The notes below the pieces were generated by a model that was not told the DNA's origin, did no database searches, and saw nothing but the letters and a program-made list of their open reading frames with translations. A stretch of 64,000 nucleotides of DNA from Hofstenia miamia (lineage: Eukaryota; Xenacoelomorpha; Acoela), in the NCBI GenBank assembly GCA_004352715.1, contig SCFE01000098.1, positions 628,100 through 692,099 on the forward strand, given 5' to 3'. Positions 24,027-37,100 of this stretch are shown here, piece after piece. Numbering within the stretch: position 1 is the first letter of the stretch; the number at the start of each line of letters is the position of its first letter. Position numbers and translations under genes: made by a program.

Positions 24027-24302
24027 NNNNNNNNNNNNNNNNNNNNNNNNNNNNNNNNNNNNNNNNNNNNNNNNNNNNNNNNNNNNNNNNNNNNNNNNNN
24101 NNNNNNNNNNNNNNNNNNNNNNNNNNNNNNNNNNNNNNNNNNNNNNNNNNNNNNNNNNNNNNNNNNNNNNNNNNNNNNNNNNNNNNNNNNNNNNNNNNNN
24201 NNNNNNNNNNNNNNNNNNNNNNNNNNNNNNNNNNNNNNNNNNNNNNNNNNNNNNNNNNNNNNNNNNNNNNNNNNNNNNNNNNNNNNNNNNNNNNNNNNNN
24301 NN
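24027..24302. other. Assembly gap (276 N) inside a (TA)n microsatellite
   Basis: TATATA repeats border both sides, as at 13.7 kb. The gap is probably an unresolved dinucleotide tract. Confidence 0.9.
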
Positions 24303-24349
24303 TATATATATATATATATATATATATGTATTCACATCATATTTTTAGA

Positions 24350-25551
24350 CTCATTGGATTCTGATCAACTACAAACATTAACTGCCATTCTGCTAAGATC
24401 AGGATACACTTATCGTCCAAAAGAAGACCATCACTGGATCAATGCGCCTGATATGATATGCCCTTTATTTTCTGAAACACTTAGACAAGAATTTCGTAAA
24501 ATAAAGAAAAACCTTCACCACTTAGTAAATCTTGACAACTTGTCTTCTTCAAAGATGGCTAAATTGATACCATTGTATGATAACCTGTTTCCTTATCTTC
24601 AACAAATTGGAATCTTTCACTAAAATCTTTTTGTTGATGAATCAATGGTGCCGTATTGTGGTCATCATTCTTGCAAAATGTTTATCAAAGCAAACCAATT
24701 AGATTTGGATATAAGAATAAGTATTTAAGCATAATTTAGAAATTTACAAAGGCAATTTCAGGAAATGCTCAATGTTGTAGAAAATACTGATGAGCATTAT
24801 GTGTTTTTGATAACTTTTTACATCCTACAAATTAATGGCCAACCCTCATTCAAATGGATTTCTTGCAACTGGAACAATTAGGTAAAATAGAACTGACCAA
24901 TGTTCTCTTATTGATGACAAACTCTTACAGAAAATTCTTAGAGGAACTTTTCATTTTAAATCTAAAGAGGACATTGTTATATTAAAGTGGCATGACAACA
25001 GTATTGTTAGTGTTGCATCAAATTGTTTTGGTGTGTACCCAACATCCAATGTAAAGAGATGTGTTAAAAACTTGAATGCAACAGTCACACAACCCAATTT
25101 TTATAAGGGCCTACAAACGTGGGATGAGCGGATTTGATCTCCTAGACAGACTTATTGGAAGTTATCGAATCAAACTTCGATCAAAGAAATCATGGTGGAT
25201 TCTGCTTACAAATGCTGTGGTGGTTGGCGCAATTGAAGCCTGGATTCTCCACTGTTCTTTACATTCAAATTATGAACAAATGTACCATCTTGAATTTCTG
25301 CGAGAAATAGTATTGGGTTTGCAGGGAAGAAAGCCTAATTTAAAACCGATTAAGAGGTCCTGGATATCACGTTCACGACAGCACAAGATATTATGGTTTG
25401 GATTACAGAAAAAGAAAAACTGATTAAGGAAGGTATGTCTTACGCCAAAAGAACACTCGAATTAAATGCCTCAAATGATCAAAAAGACTTCATCTGCTCT
25501 GTTGGAAATCATATCATTCAAAATAAATGTTCATTCATTATATTTAGTTAA
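24350..25551 (+). pseudogene. Second piggyBac-type (PGBD-like) transposase, broken
   Basis: In shifting frames with several stops, the pieces follow the order of PGBD-type transposases. First comes an N-terminal part with WINAPDMICPLFSETLRQEF (24440-24500) and the FVDESMVPYCGHHS block (about 24628-24670). Then come HSNGFLATGTIR (about 24848), ILKWHDNSIVSVASN (about 24980-25025) and RGMSGFDLLDRLIGSYRIKL followed by KKSWW (25110-25200, third catalytic block). A C-terminal Cys/His end (DFICSVGNHIIQNKCSF, stop at about 25551) resembles the zinc-binding tail. It differs clearly from the element at 19.2 kb, so it is a separate piggyBac lineage. I could not find its terminal repeats; the left end may lie in the gap. 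Confidence 0.8.
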
Positions 25552-25559
25552 TAAAAATA

Positions 25560-27185
25560 ACATACCGATACAATTTTAAAATTATTCATACTTTGAAAAA
25601 TAAATAAATTTGTTACTAAAGCCGCTAGCATTCCCTATTTGTTCCTATACAACCAAAATTTATAGAAAAGTAAAAATGACATTTTTCTTAAACTATTTAA
25701 TACTAAAATATGTGCATACCATATTTCACCATTAAGGAGCTTACAAATATTAACATGAATATTAGTGGCAGTTAAAAGGCTATTATCAATTTTGAATAGT
25801 GCAGTTTGATTCGACTTCATTAGAGGACACCGTGTGAAAAGTTGAATTTACATGTTTACTACATGTTATCTGTCAGAGATGTTTTCACAGTGATATCATA
25901 AATACCAATTTCCAAAAATAAACAGACCTCTATTTTAAACGTAATTGTTTCTGTTTGTTGAAATGCGTAGGAATTTAATTGTTTTGTTAGTTTTAATCTG
26001 TAATAATTGAAAGTATCGTATGTATTTTCAAAATAAATACCTACTTTGTAATCAAATAAGTTAGTGCAATATGTACAAAATATAATAAAAACGCCTCACG
26101 ACCTGCTAATTATTATTACAATATATTTAAAAAATAAGTTCCTTTTTTAATTAAGATTGTAAGCTACAATCACTTGCAAAAGCTTTAGCCACCATTGAAC
26201 AACAATTTTCATAAAGCATTTTTGAAGCTCTTTTTCACTAATAAATAACTAACAATATTTTAACTCGTTATTTAGTCTTTTACAAGGGTTGTTCAAAACT
26301 TTACATTCAATTCATGTGCACTCAGCAAATTAAGTGTATTAACCTTAACACACTTCAATCGATATATAACTAATTATTGCTGTGTTGTATTGTCTGGATT
26401 GTTTACAAAAATGCTTGAATTTACACTAAGTTTCGGACAGTGGATCGAGAGCTTCAAAGATAATTTTACGTTACAAGGCTACTATAATACGCAAATTACT
26501 CTGATTTTTGGGAGATCATTCTACAAGTACATCATTTGATATTGCTTCTAATTGGATTTGTCAATTTGGATTATCATTGTTCAAGAAAACTGTTGTTGTT
26601 TAGGAATGTGCGCACAACATTATGCATAGAGTTGTACTAGTCCAAGCGTTGTGCAAGATGGTAACGCACAAGGTAACAGAAGATCATTGTTATAAAAAAG
26701 TGTCTGGTCATGCAAGTGGTCAGTGTAGACATTCTGTCAAAATAGACCAAAGCTTCTGTCTAATGTGCTAACGGATGATGCTCTGGCTTGCTGAATAAGA
26801 CCAACGTCCTGAGATTCTTAAAACAGCATTTACATGGGAAAAGAATGACTGCGATTTTTTTAACACACAAATTGTTGTGGCAGTGGATAATGATTTCAGA
26901 AAAAAGCCACAAACAGCGAAATATAAATGCAGTTTTCTTTGCCGAACCGTCTTAATCAGCCTCACATGAGTTTCAGTTAAAATCAAGAGGTCTTCTTGCA
27001 GGCAATATATTGAAGATTGATTAATTAGTAGGACAACAACAGTTCGCCCTTTATCATATTCAATATTCGCCCTTTATTTTCTCTATTTTATACAGAATTT
27101 CGCTCTTTTTTCGGTCCTTAAAACAGCTTTAAAAAAGAAATACTGTTTGGTTTAGAAAAAGTAATCATGCAGATATTCTTTTTGT
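25560..27185. other. No gene recognised
   Basis: AT-rich sequence. A 72-codon minus-strand ORF at 26768-26986 vaguely resembles the start of a LINE endonuclease (LLILTETHV) but is too weak to call. Confidence 0.35.
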
Positions 27186-27430
27186 TCACAATATTCCACG
27201 CGTAGATGAAATGGTTGTTCTTGGGATTACGTTGGATACTCAGTTCAAATTTGATTTACATGTATCTAAAACTGTCAAAAGGCAGCTTCTAACCCGTATC
27301 TGATTCATTAATTGAAACGGCTTGGCTTTTGTCTCATGGAACCAAATTATCTGTACAAAAGTTTAGTCCCTAGGTTTTAACTTACGACATTAAAGTTTGG
27401 GGTGGATGTGGTATGGTATAATCAATAGCT
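27185..27430 (+). mobile_element. LINE reverse transcriptase C-terminal fragment
   Basis: The frame reads NIPRVDEMVVLGITLDTQFK and continues with FDLHVSKTVKRQLL. This is the LGIxxDxxLxFxxHV motif just after the catalytic domain of CR1/Jockey-type LINEs. After two stops and a frameshift, KVWGGCG corresponds to the (S/A)VWGG motif. It is a short dead fragment. Confidence 0.65.
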
Positions 27431-27954
27431 TTCATGGCCATTAATAATTTTCAAAACAGTGATTACAAATTTAATTCATTCATGTAGTATAATATATTGA
27501 GCATATAAAAACCTAAATAAAATCATAAAACAAATTTATAAGTCAATTTTATCTAGATCTTAACTTCCGTAGTTTTGCAGAGCTTGATTTTGGAGGAAAA
27601 GACACCTCACTTACAAAGTTTTTAATGATGCAATTGAATAACGTTAAAAGCACATTTGGTTATCTCGTAATAGATTTGCACATATTGGAACTTTTCGTAA
27701 AGAAAATAAATATTAATTTGCTATTAAAAACATGATACACTGTATATATGAGATAACCAAATTATAATTAACCTTATGTACAAATGGCTTTATAAACTCA
27801 TGCTTTTGCAGACATTCCAGATCAAGTATTACAGCTTCTTCTGAGATGCAAATTTTGTGATAGACTGCTGAACAAAAAACGTGGCGATGGTTTTTACATT
27901 TTAGAAAGCGACGTTTAATTTCAACTTAAAGGTCAATTCCACAATAATTTGCCT

Positions 27955-27955
27955 N
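27955..27955. other. Single-n scaffold join next to a (TA)n tract
   Basis: An isolated n precedes a (TA)n run (27956-27987). The likely C-terminal coding part of the BFAR-like gene ends just above it, so the gene's 3' end may be affected. Confidence 0.5.
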
Positions 27956-27989
<34 letters not shown>

Positions 27990-28131
27990 AGGAATTGGAA
28001 ATTGAATTATTCAAATATTCTAACCTTAAAGCCATTGCAATAATGAATTTCACAATATTTTCTCCAAAGATAAATATTTGTAAGCGAATTTGTCGTAGCC
28101 AAAGTATTCGATTACAGCACCAGCTATATAC

Positions 28132-31100
28132 TTGAAAGAGAAGTCTAAGAGGCTGAATCAGCACAACATAAATGAGCATGATGTCAATGAACAATTGGGG
28201 CGTTGCGTGGTACAGCACGGCTAGGACAGCAACCATAGCTACATCTGCCAAAAGACGTTCTATGTGCAACCGAATTTGTCTAAATATATATTGCATAAAG
28301 TTAACTGCAAGACTAAGAACATTTGTTGAGGCGTTTTAGGACTCGAAAACTTGTCTATACATTCAATATTTCACCTTTAAAATGAAAAAAGTAATTGTTT
28401 GCAAGTTTGCGTATAATCAGTCATAAACAAAAACGAAAAATGCGAAATTGAAAAAAGCAGAAACCTATCTACAATTATTGAGCAAAAGTTTAATACGTTT
28501 TATATGTTTTAAACACGTACAGTGAAATCAACTTAATTGGGTCATCCGATAATTGGAGCATCCGCTTAAATGGGCCACTTTCTGTTAAACGAAAACATTT
28601 GGACCGAAAGCTTTTATAAACATACCGTTTATAAGGGCAACATTCAACTTATTCGGGCCATGAAAATGGAGTAATTCTATTGTTGTTTTTTTGAAAATTC
28701 ACAGGCTTATTAAAGCAAATGCATAATTTATAATTGAAACTTTAACACGTATAATTAAATTGACATACACATGTACACACGCATTAGTTTTTTTTGTTTC
28801 CACTTTAACATTTATAATTGATACAGAAAATTCAACTTCCGCTTTTTAAACCAAAATTTCTATTTAATATTTTATGCAGGCTTATCGGAGTATCCGGTTA
28901 ATTGGGGCAAAATGATTTTTTCAAGTTGGACCAATTAAACGGCTGCATTTTATCAAAATGTATTTTTCTTTCGAAAAACAATAAAAAATATTTTCATAAC
29001 ATTTTCGCAAATATTACAATCTTTTAAATCAAGTTAAATATAACCTCACTCTATTCTTGCCTTGCTTGTGTTAAGATACAACATAGATAAAGCAGACTTA
29101 AAGGTATTTGACATAATTCAAAATCTTAAAAATATTCAAAACAGACTGGGTTTAAAATAAGTTTTGCTGAAAATAACTTTGGGGTTGTCTTGGATTAATC
29201 ATGCAGAAGATAAACCGTTTTAAGAATAAAACCTTAGAGGCGCTTCTGAGAAAACCCACATCATCGAAAATCGAAAATGAGAGAGTTTGATAAACCAGAG
29301 TATTTTAGTAGATCGTTTATATTTTAGTATGGCAATTAATTTATCAAAACTAGTCCCATTATCAAATAAGTGCGAATTTAACATATATGACTTAAAATGT
29401 ATGTATTTCAATATAAAGATTGACATTCAACCATAAAAGGCAAAGGTTTAAGAAATTTCAAGATACACCAGTGCACTGGGGCGGAACGAATTTTTGTTAG
29501 GGACAATTTACATGTAGAAAAGTACTCTTTCAGACGTCATAAGTTATTTGTAATTGAAGTCGTAATTTGGATGCTCTAAAATCATTTACTACACAATATA
29601 TTAACTAAGAGGGCTTTTAGGAGGAACGGCAGAACCACATTTTAAATATCAAACAGTAGGCTACGGTTAGACTATGTGATTAGTCTATCGTGATCTGTCA
29701 CATTTGGAAGAATCGCACATCTAACCACCAGAGATAATTAGCGATGTGATGCGACTATCACAGTCTAACCGTCGCCTTATATAAACCTGCGGATCTTTTA
29801 TGTGAAAATTGTGACACACTATAAATTTGGAGTGATTTTTTTCCAAAAAAAATTCTGCAGTCCCTTGATTAAGAAACGTCTTAAAAATAATAGCTCTCAT
29901 GTCTATACACATAAACTTAAGTTTTGTGGAGAACCTCATAAATCATTGAAATTTTTGGAACACAATTAGATTTTGTATATCTTGCAAATAAATAATAAAT
30001 ATAATTCTAAGAAAAAAAAAAGAAACGTTATTTTTTTTGTAGTAGTAGCTCCTTCTGCCCCCCCCCNNNNNNNNNNNNNNNNNNNNNNNNNNNNNNNNNN
30101 NNNNNNNNNNNNNNNNNNNNNNNNNNNNNNNNNNNNNNNNNNNNNNNNNNNNNNNNNNNNNNNNNNNNNNNNNNNNNNNNNNNNNNNNNNNNNNNNNNNN
30201 NNNNNNNNNNNNNNNNNNNNNNNNNNNNNNNNNNNNNNNNNNNNNNNNNNNNNNNNNNNNNNNNNNNNNNNNNNNNNNNNNNNNNNNNNNNNNNNNNNNN
30301 NNNNNNNNNNNNNNNNNNNNNNNNNNNNNNNNNNNNNNNNNNNNNNNNNNNNNNNNNNNNNNNNNNNNNNNNNNNNNNNNNNNNNNNNNNNNNNNNNNNN
30401 NNNNNNNNNNNNNNNNNNNNNNNNNNNNNNNNNNNNNNNNNNNNNNNNNNNNNNNNNNNNNNNNNNNNNNNNNNNNNNNNNNNNNNNNNNNNNNNNNNNN
30501 NNNNNNNNNNNNNNNNNNNNNNNNNNNNNNNNNNNNNNNNNNNNNNNNNNNNNNNNNNNNNNNNNNNNNNNNNNNNNNNNNNNNNNNNNNNNNNNNNNNN
30601 NNNNNNNNNNNNNNNNNNNNNNNNNNNNNNNNNNNNNNNNNNNNNNNNNNNNNNNNNNNNNNNNNNNNNNNNNNNNNNNNNNNNNNNNNNNNNNNNNNNN
30701 NNNNNNNNNNNNNNNNNNNNNNNNNNNNNNNNNNNNNNNNNNNNNNNNNNNNNNNNNNNNNNNNNNNNNNNNNNNNNNNNNNNNNNNNNNNNNNNNNNNN
30801 NNNNNNNNNNNNNNNNNNNNNNNNNNNNNNNNNNNNNNNNNNNNNNNNNNNNNNNNNNNNNNNNNNNNNNNNNNNNNNNNNNNNNNNNNNNNNNNNNNNN
30901 NNNNNNNNNNNNNNNNNNNNNNNNNNNNNNNNNNNNNNNNNNNNNNNNNNNNNNNNNNNNNNNNNNNNNNNNNNNNNNNNNNNNNNNNNNNNNNNNNNNN
31001 NNNNNNNNNNNNNNNNNNNNNNNNNNNNNNNNNNNNNNNNNNNNNNNNNNNNNNNNNNNNNNNNNNCCCACACACACACACGCACACTTTTGCTACCATT

Positions 31101-34100
31101 GCATCAGTGTCATTTTTTAGCTTAGATCAGCATTAAAATATTGGTATTTGTATAAAAATATGACTTAATAATAAACGGATTCACATCAATTAAACAAATA
31201 TAAATTTTAAAATAATGTATTCAGAACACAGCAGATACAACAATCAACATTTATAAAAAGACTTACTGTCGTAAAGCCAAATAGTTTCCCACTCTGATGT
31301 GCGCTAATGCAGTTGCAGCAGAGTTTAATTCATCTGAAGTCTTCATTATGCAAGCAAAAATCACAAACGCTAAAAGAAAGGTCATATAAGAGTTCCACAT
31401 GAGGATTAAAATTAGCTTAAAAATGTATGCAGTTCGTGCTGATAGAATTAAAAACCTATATTTCTGCTGATTTAACATTAGAAGCAAAATCAGATGAACG
31501 TATAAACTTATCAACACTTAACTCATATGGATGTAATTGTGTTAGAATTATAATTCAGGGTTGATATTGTGTAATTTTCAGAGTTCATTAAAGTTACAAA
31601 TTGAAATTAAGCAAAGCAGTTCATGACGAATTGGACTTGTCCATATAATAGAAAGCAGCTTGCTTTTACGTTTCTGGGTTAATTGCTTCTAAGAAATGAA
31701 GATCACTGGTATATTTGAAGAAACTACAGAAGTAGCTTTCAAAGAAATGGCTCCAAAGAATAATTATCAATGAATATTATGTAGAAAAATAGAGATTGAA
31801 AACCAGGGTGTAAATTACTGCAAATTTAATGGGATATAAATAACAACTTTAAGGAATATTTAAGCATAAAATTTTTTTGCAATTCGGATTTTGTGTGGGA
31901 AGAACAGGGAGGGACACTCCCTTAAAGTCTTTGAGAGTTTTCAGAATAATTATTGTTCTCAATATGCTTAGATAAGACTTGCAAACAATTTTACATAACT
32001 TGCGTTAACAATTTAATAAGAATTTCAGATAGTTTTTTTATAAGAGATCTATCTAAAATATGTTTCGTCAAGATGACCTGTACATTTAAAATGCTATATA
32101 TTTGAAAAAAATACAAATTTAACCAAATTATCTATAATTCTTGAATTTGTAACGAAAATCCAAATAAAATAATCAATCGATCAAACAACCAATTTTAGAA
32201 AACTATACGTAAAGTAACAAATATTCAGGAAAATCATAAATTTAGTGAGACAATACTCCATAAATTTAAGCAAGTATTGAATTCTTTTACTCCCTTCAAC
32301 TCTTGCGACACTAGGCCCAGGTAAATTTATAAGTCAACTCATCTGAATGAGAAAATAGCAATGATTTTTAGGGTAATAATTCATTAAATAAGTTTGTTTA
32401 CAATTAAAAGCCCTTTGAAGACAGATTGTTGTAACCACACGTTTCTTTAATTATATTTCAAAAGAATGCTACTTTGACTCTATTTACATTTGAAAAAATG
32501 AAGCTGTTGTATTAGAAGAGAAAAATTTAAATAGCTTTATTACACTCACAAACTTTTAAAAGACTGAAGGGAATTAAAGGAATTCTGTGTGCACCAACTT
32601 AAACTTCCAAATATTAAAATGCTTGCAATCGAAGTAAGTTATGTCAGCGAATTCTATAGGTTTCCGGTTTTTACAAAAATTAAAATTCTGTTTGCAAGTA
32701 TTGGCTTTAATTGAGGACCTACTTCTCTTTTTCTACAATTTAATGTTCATTAAATGAATTGGTAACTGAATTCCTGTAAACATTCTATTGACTAAATGAT
32801 TTAAATAATAAATATAATTTTATAGTTTATGATGTATGCTATAAACCTAAAACAACTTACTATTTACAATTATATTTGTTTTGAGGTGTCTCCAAACGAA
32901 AAGAAACAGAAGCATGTATGGAATAAAAACGGCTTTTGTAACAAACTTTACCATTTCAAATGAAAGTACTTCCACCGTTTTTTCCTAAAATATATTTAGA
33001 AAAAATAATACTGAATGTACAAACACATTAATAATATGCATTGCTAAAAAGTAAATAGGAAAAAAATATATGAAAAAAAGTTTTCTTCTAAATATCTCAA
33101 ATATTTCTGTAAAAATCTAATTTTTCCAAAATAGTAGCCAAAGCAGCGGTCAATAATCAAACTATTAAAATTTCAAATTTGATAATGATTTGAAGATGTA
33201 GATGTAATAGGATAAAGAAATAAATTTGGCTTGTGGAAAACCATTTAAAACTTGTAATACAAACATCTGCCATTATAGATTGTTCGTCCTCTCGATTCAT
33301 TACGGCGTTGACGAACGGAACAAACACATTTGAGTAGTGGGTAATGAATGCGATCATATATGTGACACGTGGGCAGTTGAATAATCCAACAGCAAACAGT
33401 AATGTTCTTTTCTTTTGACGCTAAAATACAAAATTCAATTCCAGATATATAACATGCAGAAATACAGAGTATATTTCGTCAATTTCAGAAAACGAAAAAA
33501 ATTTCAAAACTATTCTACATGTATGTGTATTATCGGATGTTAAAGTGGCTTCACATAGCAGTAACCTAAAAACTATCATTTGTTACCTCAATAATCGCAA
33601 AATTAAATCAACTTGAAATACGCTTTTCTTTAAATATACACTAATCAAATTCTCATCATCGGGTTACAAAATTCAAAATTTTTAATAAAGTGCTTGACCA
33701 AAAAATCTTTCGAAAAGTAGAACATTTTGACCGAATGAAATATTTTCTATTTTTTACTCCTGTTCTAACTATTGGCAAAATCTATTGCTTAGACATGTAA
33801 AACACATTTTCTAAGATGTTTCTGATCATTTTGGCTTTATTCAATTTTACGCACTCTAGTGATCAGCACTAAGCACATACGTCAAGAATTTAAATGAATG
33901 TTGTTTCCTAATAAAGTCCACTCTGCATCGAAAATCTTCGGGAAATGCCAACTTTGCAGATGGACTTCTGAGTGGCTATGCAATCGGACCAGAATGAGCA
34001 ATCCATTTCTTTCCAAAAATGTGTTCAACCCGTAAGTGAATCCCTCTAAAGGGATGGCACACTATCAAACATTCAATCAAGAAAGCACTAAATTTTAATT

Positions 34101-37100
34101 TGTCCACAAAAACATGTTGCTTTGCTACATTATCAAACATTCGTCAAGCAACCCATCAGACAAACGGCAAACATCTACTGGAATTTCTGCTTTAAGGTTG
34201 CATTAATTTGTGTACTATGAAATGTGCAGCTTTTGACACCATTATTATTTAACATATATGTATTCACGTGACAATAATTTTCTTTGTCAATGAATTTAAG
34301 GTGGTCCTATACTAAAAAATGTCAAAATTTTCAATTTTTTGATTTTGGTTGCTTTACATACTTTCAAATATCTGTTAACTGCTGGTATAGCTATTTTTCA
34401 TGAAGAATTATATAAATTAGTTTAAAAGTAATTTTAATATGTGAAACTTAAAATTTAATTTCACATACTTCTTTGTTTTTTTCTTTTTTTCTTTCTTTAC
34501 TTTTTTTAATGAATTCATTTCCCTATTTATTAAATCATTTTTGCTTATTCTATTATTTAGGAGATATAATATGAAAGAAAAAAATTTTTTGAGGTTAAAT
34601 TGATCAAATTCCAAAAAAATATTAAATGAAGGGGATTTTTTGCTTAAAACGTAGTTTTCTTAGAATTGCTAATTTTTGAAATGGTGCGATCAATAACTTT
34701 TGAAATAGAAGTCTGATTGACTTGAAATTTTGTATGAGTGTTAAAATTCATAACATCAACTTACTGTACTAAAATCTTTTTGATCTGATTATTGAAAATT
34801 ATTTTATAGGTTGTTTACCTAATAAATGACCTTCAAAAATTTGCGTAATTTCGGGACCAGATACTTTTTTTCCATAAAAAATAAGTATACACTCTTTGAG
34901 TTTGTTTTTAGTACAGTAAGTGCATATTTATAAATGGAATACTTATGTAAATTTTTATTTTAAAACTTTCAGTCAATTTCAAGTTATTGACCACACCACT
35001 ATCCCTAAAATAGACCAGTTTGGTTCGTAAAAGCAGGACCAAACAGTAAATTTTGAAAATTACATATTTTTTTTAAATTTTCATTCAGTTTCAAACAAAT
35101 AAACAATTAAAACTTAACTTTGAAAAGAAAACATGGCGTTTCTTTCTTTTAGTATAGGATCACCTTAATTGATGTATAAACAAGTGGCGTGGATCAAAAT
35201 AATGCTTGTCTGAACACAATTTCATCAAATTGCTGTACATCAAAAAGATACTCGTCTGACACACTTTCATCAAAAGATGCACATCAAAACTTTCTCGTGT
35301 GAACGCACCTTTACTTTACTTTACTCAAGACCTCGTACACTGCCGTAAAGGTTTACTAAAAAATCGAACAGAACCGATTGTGTAATTATCTACTTGATAC
35401 CTTTCTTTATTTAAGAGCTCGTACACTGCCGGTAAGTAAAAATTTTTTAATTTNNNNNNNNNNNNNNNNNNNNNNNNNNNNNNNNNNNNNNNNNNNNNNN
35501 NNNNNNNNNNNNNNNNNNNNNNNNNNNNNNNNNNNNNNNNNNNNNNNNNNNNNNNNNNNNNNNNNNNNNNNNNNNNNNNNNNNNNNNNNNNNNNNNNNNN
35601 NNNNNNNNNNNNNNNNNNNNNNNNNNNNNNNNNNNNNNNNNNNNNNNNNNNNNNNNNNNNNNNNNNNNNNNNNNNNNNNNNNNNNNNNNNNNNNNNNNNN
35701 NNNNNNNNNNNNNNNNNNNNNNNNNNNNNNNNNNNNNNNNNNNNNNNNNNNNNNNNNNNNNNNNNNNNNNNNNNNNNNNNNNNNNNNNNNNNNNNNNNNN
35801 NNNNNNNNNNNNNNNNNNNNNNNNNNNNNNNNNNNNNNNNNNNNNNNNNNNNNNNNNNNNNNNNNNNNNNNNNNNNNNNNNNNNNNNNNNNNNNNNNNNN
35901 NNNNNNNNNNNNNNNNNNNNNNNNNNNNNNNNNNNNNNNNNNNNNNNNNNNNNNNNNNNNNNNNNNNNNNNNNNNNNNNNNNNNNNNNNNNNNNNNNNNN
36001 NNNNNNNNNNNNNNNNNNNNNNNNNNNNNNNNNNNNNNNNNNNNNNNNNNNNNNNNNNNNNNNNNNNNNNNNNNNNNNNNNNNNNNNNNNNNNNNNNNNN
36101 NNNNNNNNNNNNNNNNNNNNNNNNNNNNNNNNNNNNNNNNNNNNNNNNNNNNNNNNNNNNNNNNNNNNNNNNNNNNNNNNNNNNNNNNNNNNNNNNNNNN
36201 NNNNNNNNNNNNNNNNNNNNNNNNNNNNNNNNNNNNNNNNNNNNNNNNNNNNNNNNNNNNNNNNNNNNNNNNNNNNNNNNNNNNNNNNNNNNNNNNNNNN
36301 NNNNNNNNNNNNNNNNNNNNNNNNNNNNNNNNNNNNNNNNNNNNNNNNNNNNNNNNNNNNNNNNNNNNNNNNNNNNNNNNNNNNNNNNNNNNNNNNNNNN
36401 NNNNNNNNNNNNNNNNNNNNNNNNNNNNNNNNNNNNNNNNNNNNNNNNNNNNNGCACTCTAGTGATCAGCACTAAGCACATACGTCAAGAATTTAAATGA
36501 ATGTTGTTTCCTAATAAAGTCCACTCTGCATCGAAAATCTTCGGGAAATGCCAACTTTGCAGATGGACTTCTGAGTGGCTATGCAATCGGACCAGAATGA
36601 GCAATCCATTTCTTTCCAAAAATGTGTTCAACCCGTAAGTGAATCCCTCTAAAGGGATGGCACACTATCAAACATTCAATCAAGAAAGCACTAAATTTTA
36701 ATTTGTCCACAAAAACATGTTGCTTTGCTACATTATCAAACATTCGTCAAGCAACCCATCAGACAAACGGCAAACATCTACTGGAATTTCTGCTTTAAGG
36801 TTGCATTAATTTGTGTACTATGAAATGTGCAGCTTTTGACACCATTATTATTTAACATATATGTATTCACGTGACAATAATTTTCTTTGTCAATGAATTT
36901 AAGGTGGTCCTATACTAAAAAATGTCAAAATTTTCAATTTTTTGATTTTGGTTGCTTTACATACTTTCAAATATCTGTTAACTGCTGGTATAGCTATTTT
37001 TCATGAAGAATTATATAAATTAGTTTAAAAGTAATTTTAATATGTGAAACTTAAAATTTAATTTCACATACTTCTTTGTTTTTTTCTTTTTTTCTTTCTT

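Noticed and set aside
26768-26986. 72-codon minus-strand ORF with LLILTETHV, like the start of a LINE endonuclease
   Set aside because: The match is a few residues only; the rest does not follow the endonuclease pattern and no neighbouring LINE piece is in frame.
29943-31136. Long open frames on both strands across 30-31 kb, and likewise at 35.4-36.5 and 62.6-63.7 kb
   Set aside because: They are open only because they cross 1000-N gaps; no real codons support them.
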